The notes under the pieces were generated by a model. The model worked only from the letters and a program-made list of their open reading frames with translations. It made no database searches and had not been told where the DNA came from. Both the position numbers and the translations under genes were made by a program. Below, piece after piece: positions 1-10,316 of a stretch of DNA of 64,000 nucleotides. The stretch is from Agapanthus africanus. Taxonomy: Eukaryota > Streptophyta > Magnoliopsida > Asparagales > Amaryllidaceae. Position 1 is the first letter of the stretch, and each line of letters opens with the position of its first letter. The stretch covers positions 185,955,044-186,019,043 of the forward strand of contig CM057344.1 of the NCBI GenBank assembly GCA_030015575.1. Reading direction: 5' to 3'.

Positions 1-2910
1 TTAATTCAAGTTTAGGAGGTGAAACAATAGATGGTAACAAAGGGTAGTTGTTTCAAACTCAAATGATTCCATCAAAGGTTCGAACCGAGTGTACGCAACA
101 GTATCGGACGGTTCAACTAACTTATCTGAAAAAGCAAAAGACTCCAATTCAGGTGATGAGTCTTCAAAGTCGTCGACGAATGTAAAACACTCAAAATCAT
201 TATCCGTGGTGAAAGCTGCGTCGGATTCTAGGAGGAACGCACTAGTGGCGTTAACATTGCTGTGATCGAACAAAAAATTCTCGAATTCACAGTCCTCCTC
301 CGCGATCTCATTGATCGAGCAAACATCGAGTACGCTAGCATTGGGCTCAGCAGGCTGACTTCCTAACTTGAAAATATTAAGCTCAATTGTCATATTGCCG
401 AAAGATAGGTTCATTGAACCGTTACGACAATTGATCACTGCGTTGGAAGTTGCCAAAAATGGTCGACCCAGTATTACCGGAATTTGGTTCCGGGGATTTG
501 CAACAGGTTGTGTATCCATCACTATAAAGTCAACGGGGAAAATGAAATCCCCTACTCTTATTAACACATCCTCCAGCTCTCCCCTAGGATGAGTGATCGA
601 CCGGTCGGCCATTTGGAGAGTAAAGTGAGTGGGCTTAAGCTCTCCAACGCCCAATTGCTCGTACACAGAATAGGGTAGCAAATTGATGCTCGCGCCAAGA
701 TCTAATAGTGCTCTATTGATGTTCTTGTCCCCAATTGTTATCGAAATGGTAGGACACCCGGGGTCCTTTTGTTTTGGGGGAAGGGAATTTACAAGAGCAT
801 CACTAACAGCACTAGCCACAAAAACTTTCTTTGGTACTTGCGACTTCCTCTTTTTGGTGCACAAGTCCTTTAAAATTTTGGCATATGAAGGAACTTGCCG
901 AATTGCATCCAAAAGAGGGATATTTATGCTAACCTGTTTGAACAACTCGACGATCTTCTCCATTTGAGGAGTTGGTTTATTGGATCTCAGCCGATTAGGA
1001 AAAGGAACATTTTGAAAGGTGGTTGAATCCAATTTTTGCGGATCAGTTTGTCGAGTTGGAACGGCACCCCGTGTAGATGTGTTCATGTCGTGAGAATTAG
1101 GTCCGTTCAAGCTAGAAGAGGTAGAGCCATGTGAAGGGTGGAGAATAGGCTCTAAAGAAGAAGAAGATGGTGAAGAAGATGAAGAAGGCCCACCGGAAGG
1201 GGTGTCATTGTTAATGCCCACATTGTTCCGCAACACTTTTCCCGATCTCAACGTGGTCACAGCATTTACGTTATGATTTTGCTGATTGTGTGCAGCATGT
1301 GCGTGACCGGGGTTGGGCAACGGTTGAGACGGGAGTTTTCCTTTTTCACGCTCGCTCAAAGCTGCATTGAGTTGTGCAATTTGTGCCTCAATAGATTTGA
1401 TACTTTGATCGTGTGAGGTACTATTTTGCACTAAAGTTTGAATAGAAGTCTCAAGTCTTGCTGTCGACTGTGTAGATTGCTTAAGGAACGCATCTAGACT
1501 TCTTTCGAACGAGCTAACCTTATCATTATTAGGTTGAACATAATTGTTTGGCTGGTAAGCATTGTTCGGCACAAAATTGTTCACCTGATTAGGGTAAGGT
1601 TGTTGAAATTGTTGCGGTTGATATTGAGTTTGCGATGGTGCTTGTTGTTGTTGTTGTTGTGGAGGAGGAGGTCTTTGAAAATTATTATTATTTCCTTGGA
1701 ATTGTTGATTTTGGTTCCAAGCGAAATTTGGGTGACTCCTCCACCCCGGATTATACGTCGAAGAGTACGGATCGTTTCTTTGTCGTTGCTGAAATGCAGC
1801 ATTGACTTGATCCTGTCCTTGCGTAGATGCATTATAAGGACACTCTTCGGTCAGGTGCGATGGATCTGCACAACAAGCACAGACAGTTCGTGGGGGCATA
1901 GCAGGGGCAGGAGAAGGCGATGAGATTTTGGTCTCGATCGCTTCTAGCTTTTTCGTAAGAGCGGCCATCTCGGCCTTCATGGCAATCGACATCTCTACTT
2001 GATGTATGCCTGCCCTAGATTGACCACTAGAGGATGATGTGGTCTTGGTACTCTCCCACTGTATTGTCTGCTCACTAAGATCCTCGAGAAACTGCCACGC
2101 TTCATCACTAGACTTAGAGAGAAAATGACCTTGACAGATGGTTTCTAGCAACTGTTTCGTTGCCGAGTTCAATCCCTCGTATAATGTTTGGCAAAGTTGC
2201 CAACTTTCTATCCCATGATGAGGGCATTGAACTAATAGGTCCTTGAATCTCTCGAAGCACTTCCAAAATGGTTCAGACGGAAGTTGTGAGAATTGAATTA
2301 TTTCATTGCGGATTCTGGCAGTTTTATGGTGAGGATAAATTTTTTTTAGAAAAGCTTTCACAAACTCATCCCAATTCCTAATAGAATGTGATGCGGTGCT
2401 ATATAGCCACTTCTCGGCTAGGTCACATAAGGTGAAAGGAATGACCCTTAGCCTTATAGCGTCATCACTCAATTGGGTCGTTTTCATCATAGCGCACACA
2501 TTTTGGAATTTATTAATAAAGATATATACGTCTTCAGTTTCCAAACCATGAAATTTCGGCAGCATATTGATGAAATGTGGTTTAATCTCAAAATTGTCCC
2601 CATTTGCCGGTGGGGGTGAAAGACAGGTGGGTAAAGAGGTGCGGATGGGGTAAAAGAGGTCCTGGAGCGCAACTCGTGCGGGCGCTTCAACAGGCGGCTG
2701 GTTTGGGTTATTCGCACCTGGTGGAGGTGGAATCATTCCCGTCGGCAAGGTATTATTGGGGTCGAATCCCGACATACCTTCGGTTAAAGAAGTTGAAGGT
2801 GAGGGTAAGAAAGTGGACGGAATTTCGACTTCGGTGTCGAAGGGTTCGCTGGTCGGTACCCACGAAACGCGGACTAATCGGGCGTCTGTATCCCTAGTCC
2901 AAAGTGACAT
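1..2910 (-). CDS. gag-pro: Athila-type Gag-protease polyprotein, 3' end outside window
   Basis: This is an uninterrupted 970-codon frame from the ATG at 2910 to the window edge, with no stop reached. Residues about 120-290 are the retrotransposon Gag capsid-like domain, with the usual W-x-F and LxxWxL spacing (for example the EKWLYSTA and FVKAFLKKIYP segments). C344-x2-C347-x4-H352-x4-C357 is a CCHC zinc knuckle that would bind genomic RNA. Residues about 375-470 are a P/Q/N-rich linker with a short poly-Q, and about 570-610 is serine-rich. An aspartic protease follows, with active-site motif D737-L-G-A-S and the flanking hydrophobic LLP; Athila proteases commonly have L in place of T/S in this motif. 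The last visible part (residues 860-969) is acidic and is probably the linker before RT. The absence of stops suggests a relatively young copy. Family assignment is confident; activity cannot be judged without the pol half. Confidence 0.9.
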   Translation of the reverse strand: MSLWTRDTDARLVRVSWVPTSEPFDTEVEIPSTFLPSPSTSLTEGMSGFDPNNTLPTGMIPPPPGANNPNQPPVEAPARVALQDLFYPIRTSLPTCLSPPPANGDNFEIKPHFINMLPKFHGLETEDVYIFINKFQNVCAMMKTTQLSDDAIRLRVIPFTLCDLAEKWLYSTASHSIRNWDEFVKAFLKKIYPHHKTARIRNEIIQFSQLPSEPFWKCFERFKDLLVQCPHHGIESWQLCQTLYEGLNSATKQLLETICQGHFLSKSSDEAWQFLEDLSEQTIQWESTKTTSSSSGQSRAGIHQVEMSIAMKAEMAALTKKLEAIETKISSPSPAPAMPPRTVCACCADPSHLTEECPYNASTQGQDQVNAAFQQRQRNDPYSSTYNPGWRSHPNFAWNQNQQFQGNNNNFQRPPPPQQQQQQAPSQTQYQPQQFQQPYPNQVNNFVPNNAYQPNNYVQPNNDKVSSFERSLDAFLKQSTQSTARLETSIQTLVQNSTSHDQSIKSIEAQIAQLNAALSEREKGKLPSQPLPNPGHAHAAHNQQNHNVNAVTTLRSGKVLRNNVGINNDTPSGGPSSSSSPSSSSLEPILHPSHGSTSSSLNGPNSHDMNTSTRGAVPTRQTDPQKLDSTTFQNVPFPNRLRSNKPTPQMEKIVELFKQVSINIPLLDAIRQVPSYAKILKDLCTKKRKSQVPKKVFVASAVSDALVNSLPPKQKDPGCPTISITIGDKNINRALLDLGASINLLPYSVYEQLGVGELKPTHFTLQMADRSITHPRGELEDVLIRVGDFIFPVDFIVMDTQPVANPRNQIPVILGRPFLATSNAVINCRNGSMNLSFGNMTIELNIFKLGSQPAEPNASVLDVCSINEIAEEDCEFENFLFDHSNVNATSAFLLESDAAFTTDNDFECFTFVDDFEDSSPELESFAFSDKLVEPSDTVAYTRFEPLMESFEFETTTLCYHLLFHLLNLN

Positions 2911-4018
2911 ACACTAAAGGGGATAGTGCAGTCAGAAAAAAGAAAAACAGAATGTGGGGGTAAGATAACGTCAGTGAGGGAAAGTGGTGTGGTGAATTTG
3001 CAGGTTTTCTTTTTGCGACAAGTTGCAAGTTTTGAAAAGTTTTATTTGTTTTCTCTTTTTTATTTATGTTTTATGTGGGAGTTTTGCAAAGAGGTTTTTG
3101 AAAAAGGACTCGTGACACAACTGTATCAACCACACATGCATAATCAGGCCTAGATCTAGGGTCGCCTAGGTCTACTAGACAGCTCCTAACTAGGGCTAGA
3201 AATAGACTTCAAACCGCCTCTTCACGGACAAATACGGCCAGGTAAGTGGGAAGGAACCACCACTACAGTGGGCCTAATTAATAACCACTAGCCTAGACAC
3301 CGCAATGTCGGTTAGGATAAACAGCCGATGCCTACCCTAGTCCTTTTCCTATTGAGCTCGATGTCCTTAGGTCTGAGTCTAATCTTTTTTAGTTAATTGT
3401 GGTCGATGCAAAATGCTTTAGGTGTTTTCTGGGGTCCTGGGAAGGGTGATGAAATCCCCACCCAATCTGAGTTTGGTCAAATAGCCCCTTAAGTCCAATT
3501 AAATTATGCAAAACAAGAATTCACTTGCAATCAATTTAGCGCGGCGCAAAGAAACCTGCAGCAAATCTGTTATTTAGAAGGGGGAAGAAGAATTTTTTAG
3601 CGCATAGAACCCTGCAGAAAATTTTACAGTGGAGATATGGAGGTTGACAGAGGGGAGAATGAGGAAACTAACCATGCAAAATTTGAGGAGCTGAAGAGGC
3701 CAACCTGCGGCGGAACCGCGGTATGGGGCACTACAATGCGGCGGAACCGCGGCTTTGTAGTGGGATCAGCTCCTGAAAAAATTTCTACTGCTCTGTTGTG
3801 AACTTTCTTCTCTGCTGTGATGCTCCCTTTTCTGTTTTGACCCTCTGTAAAATTCCAGATCCAAAAAGTCTTTGTTGTTCCTGCAAGATTCAAACGAGAA
3901 ACCCTTCAAACAGATAAAGATAATGAAAAGAATATTTTTGTATTTTGTATTTTCTGATTTTTATAATTTTTCAAAATTTATATCAACCCGAAATCATACA
4001 AAAAGAGAAAATTACGCC
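2911..4018 (-). other. Athila untranslated leader between PBS and gag
   Basis: There is no credible ORF here. The only structured part I see is the GC-rich repeat/hairpin at 3707-3762. The rest is AT-rich with short T- and A-runs (for example 3000-3100 and 3900-4010), as is common in retrotransposon leaders. Confidence 0.6.
3707..3762. repeat. Duplicated GC box and hairpin in the Athila leader
   Basis: The 15-mer GCGGCGGAACCGCGG occurs twice (3707-3721 and 3738-3752). The second copy sits in the loop of a perfect 8-bp stem, CACTACAA (3729-3736) with TTGTAGTG (3755-3762). The CCGCGG core also appears in leaders of unrelated copia elements in this window (16170-16214, 31757-31800, near 21204). 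A role in packaging or dimerisation is inference. Confidence 0.7.
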
Positions 4019-4037
4019 ATCCCCGGCAACGGCGCCA
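4019..4037 (-). other. Primer binding site, tRNA-Asp
   Basis: On the plus strand this stretch equals the last 19 bases of plant tRNA-Asp(GUC), ending GGCAACGGCGCCA, so on the minus strand it is the complementary PBS starting TGGCGCC. It lies two bases inside the LTR end at 4040. The tRNA-Asp primer is characteristic of Athila-type elements. Confidence 0.92.
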
Positions 4038-4434
4038 TTTGATTAATCCAAAAAATTTGTAGTTTACCGTAATCAGAAACGGCGTCGCTTTGCAGCTAGC
4101 CGGTGAATACGGGTCGATCCGCAGGGATGTGTTAGTTTCTGTTTTTGTGTTATAACGAGTTGATTCAAATTGTTGTTTGGTTTTTGTCGGTTGAATTAAA
4201 GATGAACTTATGTGATATGAAAGGACTCGTTAGGGTAAGGTCGAAGGTAGGGGTATTGAGATCAATGTGTTCACCTCTCTCAATGCCGTGATTTAAGCTT
4301 TTTAGAAAAATCACAACAATCATTAGCAAAAGGGATTAGGATGATCGGGAAGAAACAAAGTTTCTTCCTCTAGATCCTTGTCCGTCCTTTCCTATTAATT
4401 GATGTGATCTTCATGGACGTCATATATGTCCGGC

Positions 4435-4442
4435 CTTTTATA
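4435..4442 (-). promoter_or_regulatory. TATA box of the Athila LTR
   Basis: The minus strand reads GTATAAAAGGCCGG, a strong plant TATA box. Transcription would start about 30 bp downstream (near 4405), which gives R-U5 of roughly 365 bp up to the PBS. Confidence 0.6.
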
Positions 4443-4983
4443 CTACGGTTCACCGCTACCTTGTAGGTAGGGTGCCGTAGGGGGCGGATCGTATATGCGT
4501 GCATGAAGATTTCGTTTTTAAAAATAAGTTGGCATTGAAGGAGGTGAGAGACATCCATCTCTCACTCACTCCCTTGTTCCTAACCCTAACGAGCGAGGAT
4601 TTTACTCGCTCATTAGGGAATTATTATAATGAGATATTTTTATGTTTATGTTTTAAAGAGTTACCTTACGACAGATTAAAATAGCTAACTAGTGAACCAC
4701 AGCAAACAATGGATTACTAGGGCAAGTAGAATAATTATACTACGGCAGGAACTTAAAAACTTACAATAAAAAATGATGCTCTGAATTCTCCAACAAATCT
4801 CACTTTTATTGAATGAAAAGAGGCATATATTTTTACAGATCTAGATTACAATTTATAAGTAAACAGAAGAATTAAGGTTTCAGAGTCTCGCACATGCGCA
4901 ATTACTGATTTGACCTCTAAAAATCCCAACACCCGAACCGTCGCACCAACACAAGAAGTCGGTACCGACACGTGCATTAGACG

Positions 4984-5029
4984 GCCGCGGATCCGCGGCA
5001 ATTGTTGGCTTGGGCCGCGGATCCGCCGC
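4984..5029. repeat. Paired GC palindromes in the Athila LTR
   Basis: GCCGCGGATCCGCGGC (4984-4999) is a perfect 16-bp palindrome, and GCCGCGGATCCGCCGC (5014-5029) is a near copy 30 bp on. They lie upstream of the TATA box in minus-strand orientation, so they could be promoter elements or cruciform/hairpin sites. The same GCGG-type box occurs in the leader. Confidence 0.7.
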
Positions 5030-5316
5030 CCTTTGGTGGTCTTGGGCTGCCATATTAACTGTGCTGCATCTTGGTTGTTGGGGCTTCTTAGTTCTTCATA
5101 ACTTTTTCCTGTTTGGCTTCTGTGTTTTCTCCAGATCTTCAGTGAAACTTGTTCGTATCTTTTGACCGTTCCCTTTAACATTTTGGACCTTGCACTGTTC
5201 TTCGTCTAAGCCTGGCTAGGGTCCGTCTAATTGTTGGTCAAAAAGTCCCTTTTTCTGTTGTTTGTGTCTTTTTCACTGTATTTGCTCCAGAAACCTGTAT
5301 CCTGCAACATGCAACA

Positions 5317-8035
5317 AACGATCGTCAAAAGCATCTGTTTACTTATAAAATGCACGAAAGTGGGGCGTATGAATTGCAATATTATGATATGAACAGGGCA
5401 CTATAGCCAACAATCTCCCACTTGCACTTAAGGCTAATTATTGCAATTTCGCATACTCACAGCCCGTGTGATACCGAACACCCAACTCCTCTACTAATCA
5501 GTTTGACAAAGCTCGTTTGTAAAACTATTGCTTTCGAGAAATAGCCTCAGTGAGTGGATCTGCTCTAATGTTTCTTTCTATATCTCTCTTTATCTCAAGT
5601 TCGCGGAGAAAGCCATCTCCCGAAATGAGCAATACCTGTCTTAGAATATGTCTGGATATCTGATGGGACCCAGTCCACAAATGAACTGCAAATCTAGTAA
5701 ACTTCTTAGACTGTATCGTCAACTGAATTTAATCAGTATCCCGCGCCACGCCTCCCTTAGTATCCGCTTGGACCACCTGTCCAAATTACTGCCCCTTGTC
5801 AGAGGGAAAACTATAACTCTGACAGTCACTCTATCATCCAGGTCACCTTGGAAGCCTGGAATGATAACCGTTTCCCGAAGGAGGCTGCCGTTATCAAATC
5901 CATAGAACATCCACTTATGTTCATAAACTGCTTCCGAATGTTTCTCCTGGATTGGATTAATATATATAAAGTTATTGCATCTAGTGCAAAAATAACATCT
6001 GGTATGGTACTTGACATCTCATGATTGACTCAATTGCCTATGCAAGTGATATGCCAATCATGCACAACCCTCTCCCCTTTAGTCTGTAAGACACATTTAG
6101 AAAGGATGACTCATTACCTGCAGGTACACTATCATGCCAGGAGTCGTCCATTCTAAAACACCTTTAGAATACCGTCTAAGTACCCAGATTGAGAAACTAC
6201 CCAAATCTAGATCTAAAACCATAGATCTAGTAACCAGAATGCCTTATATAATATCTATATCCTATGTGTATAAACTACTGTGTGACAACCACAGTATAAT
6301 CGATCGTGGTATAGGAATTTCACTTCCTACATCGTGCATGTCATCCAAATACCAGGACATACTACCCTACTACCTTCTTAACAGATCCATCTCCTATTCT
6401 GATGAAGTCAAAACCTATGACTGCCACATCAAAAATAGATGATCTATCTCCGCTATATCTACTTTAGTCTATAAATAGACATAAGCTACTTGTCCATTAT
6501 ACTTCCGCAGCTCCGACTGACTACAACAACCCTCTGGTAGAGTCATATACACGTGCACTTCTAAAGCTAGTTTAGAACGACGTTATACTCATCCTCTTGC
6601 CGGGTCTTATAGTCTGGAACAGCAGTAATGGCAAGTCTTGGTAAACAAGAACCTTCCTGTCACCGTCCTTGTGGCTACCGGAGTACCTCTCAGGTGCCAT
6701 AGGTTACCCACCATATCTACGGAGTGGCTAATGGAATATCAATTCCGATTGAATCTTTAGATCCTATTAAATTTTCAGTGATCGTTTGTGGTTCTGGAAT
6801 CACTTCCAGTTCTACCATACTCCCACTACTGTTTTCTGAAAAAGTTCATTTTACTAAAATTGTGGCGAGTCAAGAACAATATCACTATCGATCTTCCAGA
6901 TGGTAGAAAGTTAACCCTCGTCATATCCCGGGTTAACCCACAAACAACCATTACAGAAACGTGCCTTGAGTTATCCAGAGTCTAGTTTTAAGCATAAGCC
7001 GGACAACTCCATATGCCTTAACATCGTTAGGATATGAGCCATTCTATATACAATATAGAAACAGAGGCACTGATTTAATTGGAACCAGATTCAAATCATG
7101 CAGCTGTCTCCAGTGCATGTCGACTAAATGGAGAGAGGCCGATCAGCATTACTCAACTTAAGAGTGCATCCAATTATGAGTAACCTGAAAGAGAAATAAG
7201 TTTCTCAAAACCATTACTATCAACTGAATACCAAACACAAGTATCTACATCTTCGATCACCTTGAAGAATCCTGATACTTACGACACATGGTTCTCTACT
7301 TTATTCTTATACCTATTACTTCTCAAAATTTGGACCTTGTGTTTCTACGAAACACTTGTCTAAAAACTAGAGAGGTCACAAGTAAACAGAATATAGTACA
7401 AATACCAACCACTCTGTCCTATTGGACACTGGACAACATACAATAGTTTGCATAAGTCCCCTAAGTTTAATAACTTAAACCCTATGCGTCGTAGGTTGAA
7501 AACTGTACTTATGGTTATGAAAAATTACACCGTTGTTTAATGCTCCTTACTTAACCATCAACTGATATAGGTAAATGTCATGGACATAATTTCAAAAGGT
7601 TATATCTCACATTATAAAAATAAATGTATAGATATATCAATTTGAAATCGGTGCACAACAACGGATATTCAAAACCAAATATTTGCCGTCCGGCAAAAAA
7701 CCAGGCGATTTCCTCAACTATCACCAATTACAACGAATCCCGATATAAAGAGGATGATTACCTAATTCCCAATTACTTACTCCCACTCATCATCTGTAAA
7801 CCATACAGATGTGAGAATCATACCTGGTAAATACATACCCTGGAGTAAGGATCTAATTGGGAATTCAGTTTTCAATTAACAATGCACAGTGAAACTGAAA
7901 TATGAAATTGTTTCGAAGGGGTATCCGGGTATTCCTAGTAATGCCTCTTCCATTATCAGATTCATGACTGTAACTGTATATTTCCTTGCCATCTCTCCAA
8001 ATCCCTTTATTTGTCTTTACTCATTACCTTCTATA
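5317..8035 (-). pseudogene. Copia element B, decayed 3' end: LTR stub, PPT and pol remnant
   Basis: Positions 5413-5426 are the reverse complement of the copia polypurine tract (AGTGCAAGTGGGAGAT type). Left of it, up to 5412, is the start of an LTR reading TGTTGGCTATAGTGCCC on the minus strand, close to the LTR start of element C. To the right, the minus strand carries a badly decayed pol. The RNase H tail is still readable near 5525-5600 (RADPLTEAI, where intact copies have ADPLTKAI), with RT/RNase H further in, broken by many stops and indels. The segment ends at 8035, where element A is inserted (TSD CTATA at 8031-8035). B continues at 18634 and again at 28426. It is the oldest copia copy here by state of decay. 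Confidence 0.75.
8031..8035. repeat. Target-site duplication of element A, left copy
   Basis: CTATA directly abuts the LTR end TGTAGGG at 8036 and is repeated exactly at 18629-18633 after the other LTR. A 5-bp duplication is standard for copia integrase. Confidence 0.92.
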
Positions 8036-8528
8036 TGTAGGGTTCTTAGGCATCCTAATGGAGTCTCACAAGGCATCGAACATGCCAAATTCAAAAAATA
8101 TGGAAGCCGAGAAACCCTAACACGGATCGTTTACTAGATATTTAGGCGAAACGGAAAACTAGTTAACTATTTAACTAAAGTTGAGATGCTACAACCTTTG
8201 TAGATCCGGATTTCCACCTCCTTATCTCCACGTGGTCATGTCCTCGCTGTCCATCATGAATCCTCGACTCGATCATCGGCTTCATCGGGAAAACAAGCGG
8301 AATAGGTCGTCGGCTTTGTGTCAAAGACGATCTACGTCGAGGTTGCACAAACTCAAGCTCCGACTTCACAAACTTGTGAAACTTGTGAAGTAAACACCCA
8401 AAACAACTTGGCAAGAGGTAGAGGGTGAAGAAATAGGAGGTGGGTTCACTTTAGAATTGGATTTATCTCACTAGATCTCAAGTTGCCATTGTTGTAGCAA
8501 GCTTGAAGAAGAAGAAGAAGATGAGCTA

Positions 8529-8580
8529 GTTATGATAAGTTCTATTAAAAAGAAATAGAAAATCAAATACTTATCATAAC
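8529..8580. repeat. 12-bp inverted repeat near the R region of the A LTR
   Basis: GTTATGATAAGT (8529-8540) and ACTTATCATAAC (8569-8580) are perfect inverted copies around a 28-nt A-rich loop. Versions with the same arms are present in the H LTR (about 50520-50570) and the F LTR (about 40460-40510). It may form a hairpin near the RNA end; the function is unknown. Confidence 0.65.
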
Positions 8581-8863
8581 TTAAACTAGGGTTAAGTGTA
8601 GAGAATTAACCATGGTCACTTGGATGGGTTAGGGTTAAGCATGAAGATAAGGATGGTTAGCAAAGTCAAAGCTTCATGAAGCTTCAACATAAAACAAATA
8701 AAGCCACCATTCTCATCTTAAACTTATCCAAATAAATGAATAACTAAATAAATGAATAACTAAATATGCAAAACCCTAATTATCATAATAACCATGGTTT
8801 AATTCTATTCACTTAACCATATGATCAAGTATCATCAAACATGATACAAAAAGATGCACAAAA

Positions 8864-9165
8864 GTATATCACATATACAATGTGCAATCCAAGTGAGAAA
8901 AATCCATTTAAAGTGAACCAATACTAGTTAATGCAAAGTAATATATCAAATATATAATTATACATTAAATCATTAAATCAACACTTGATTCAATGATCCG
9001 GTTATATCGCATACAACCGACTAGTATGTAATGTATCAATTTATCGAATCAATGATTCGATAACTAGGTCATATCGAATATAACCAATCGAAACATATAT
9101 CGCGAGAATGAAATGCAGTATCACATACACGCATTATTCTCGGTCCCGCACATATCTCATATGCG
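8864..9165 (-). repeat. Ordered array of short hairpins in the A LTR
   Basis: Minus-strand order is: 9165-9147, 9129-9119, 9085-9067 (class I), 9063-9041 (class II), 9018-9000 (I), 8996-8970 (II), 8955-8941 (I), 8878-8864 (I). Class I has an ATAT-N3-ATAT centre (or a shortened TAT-N3-ATA), for example GTATAT-GTG-ATATAC on the minus strand. Class II has AATCA..TGATT arms, for example the perfect 23-bp palindrome 9041-9063. The outer arms differ between sites but are complementary within each site. The same order is found in the D LTR (42497-42809). Confidence 0.75.
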
Positions 9166-10248
9166 CTCCTATTTCGTTTCGCTTGAGCCAGGAAACCTCT
9201 GTGTAGGACTCTAAAGACTCGTCAATACGCCGGTAGCAGATGATGATCATATCAAGCACCCACAGGCCGCAAGCGGTCTGCTAAACGTAACGGCCACCCG
9301 GGTATTGAGCGATCAGAAGATCGACGAGCTAGCCCGCTCACACTCCTGCGAATCCGACCAGTAACACTTACCATACAGTCCGGTCTCTTCGTCAGATACG
9401 TCGCATATCAAGTCTAGGGGTGGTAAACGTCAGACCCCAATAACCCAATAAGTCGTGCCGATGTGAGGCTCATAACGGGTCAAGAAACTACTGGTAACAC
9501 TTACCAGCAAATCTCTGATCAGCCCTGGCCAGGGACTTCCCTGTTACGGCCAATCGAGCACTGCGCAACATCAACCCCCAATACCGGGAGAGACGAAACC
9601 CCTCCTATCGCTCATTGCCTCCATGTGACTCAGGACTGTACCCAAAGACCACCGTTCTGCACGCCCTCATGGACGTGGTAAGGTGGAGATCAAAGCACAG
9701 TGGGAATCACACAAGAATCTATGACGATCTCGGGTCTACAGACTAACCTGTACAAGTATCACCTGAGAACTGCCATCTGACGTGAGGTATAATACCATCT
9801 GGGAGTTCTCGGTGAGTCCGTCCAGTGTACTCAGTCTCCACTGAGCACCCGTATACCATCTCTGATGTCAAACACCAATGGATATGGGATCATCCATCGC
9901 CCATCACATGGGTCGAGAAGCGTATACGCTAGTCTACTCTGGTATATCGATGCCCCGTCTCGATACACCCACGACTAGGGACCTTGAAGGATGTACTTAT
10001 GGACTACCATGTCCCCACTAGTATGATCTGCATCACAGTCCAGGTAGTCAAGTACAAATCCTAAGGGCTTTACCAACATGTAACTATAAGACAGTATAAA
10101 GAGACTAGTGTACATGTTAAGATAAAGAGCAACCAGATAGCATACTATCATGTCGAGCAAGAAAGTCATCTCTATATATGTCCAAGCATCCAATATAATA
10201 TACATAATCTGTACAATACTGGCCTCTAGGGCATACATACAACTAACA

Positions 10249-10264
10249 ATCTCCCACTTGCACT
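10249..10264 (-). other. Polypurine tract of element A
   Basis: The minus strand reads AGTGCAAGTGGGAGAT directly before the 3' LTR start at 10248; it would prime plus-strand DNA synthesis. The same tract precedes the 3' LTRs of C, E, H and the B stub. Confidence 0.85.
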
Positions 10265-10316
10265 AGGGCCAGCTGCTGTAGTATCTCATACCGAGCATCC
10301 CGAAGAGTCTCTCAAA

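Larger units (their letters stand above)
1..5316 (-). mobile_element. Athila-type Ty3/gypsy LTR retrotransposon, 5' part only
   Basis: Read on the minus strand, the order is 5' LTR (about 5316 down to 4040), a tRNA-Asp primer binding site (4037-4019), a leader of about 1.1 kb, and a long gag-protease ORF that runs off the left edge. The tRNA-Asp PBS, the large Gag with proline/glutamine-rich linkers and the DLGAS-type protease are typical of the Athila branch of Ty3/gypsy. RT, RNase H, integrase and the 3' LTR would lie to the left of the window. The right LTR edge is uncertain: a minus-strand start reading TGTTGCATGTTGC near 5316 is my best guess, and the copia element B LTR stub follows it. 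No TSD can be checked because the other end is missing. Confidence 0.85.
4040..5316 (-). repeat. 5' LTR of the Athila-type element
   Basis: On the minus strand the LTR ends ...ATTAATCA immediately before the PBS. It carries a good TATA box (4435-4442) about 400 bp from that end, leaving a plausible R-U5. The far (5') edge is placed only approximately at 5316, where a TG start (TGTTGCATGTTGC on the minus strand) is followed outward by the copia B stub. The second LTR is outside the window, so the length cannot be confirmed. Confidence 0.65.
8036..10248 (-). repeat. 3' LTR of element A (2213 bp)
   Basis: On the minus strand the LTR starts TGTTAGTTGTATGTATGCC (at 10248) and ends GGAACCCTACA (at 8036). 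It carries the ordered hairpin array described at 8864-9165, a CTGGTAA-GTG-TTACCAG hairpin (9491-9507), a TCCCTGGCCAGGGA-type palindrome just beyond it, and a perfect 12-bp inverted repeat (8529-8540 with 8569-8580). Short reading frames of 79 codons near 8175-8414 lie in conserved LTR DNA and are not called genes. Confidence 0.92.

Noticed and set aside
1640..1665. CAA/GTT microsatellite
   Set aside because: It encodes the poly-Q part of the Athila Gag linker in frame; ordinary low-complexity coding sequence.
5317..5412. Exact boundary between the Athila LTR and the B LTR stub
   Set aside because: Without the other Athila LTR or a TSD partner the border cannot be fixed; only an approximate position is given.
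8175..8414. 79-codon minus-strand frame in the A LTR (again at 16555-16794), with a related 99-codon frame in the H LTR (50163-50462, 57327-57626)
   Set aside because: Opposite-strand frames in the same DNA are also open, the F LTR copy lacks the frame, and similarity follows DNA conservation of the LTR. Not enough to call a gene.
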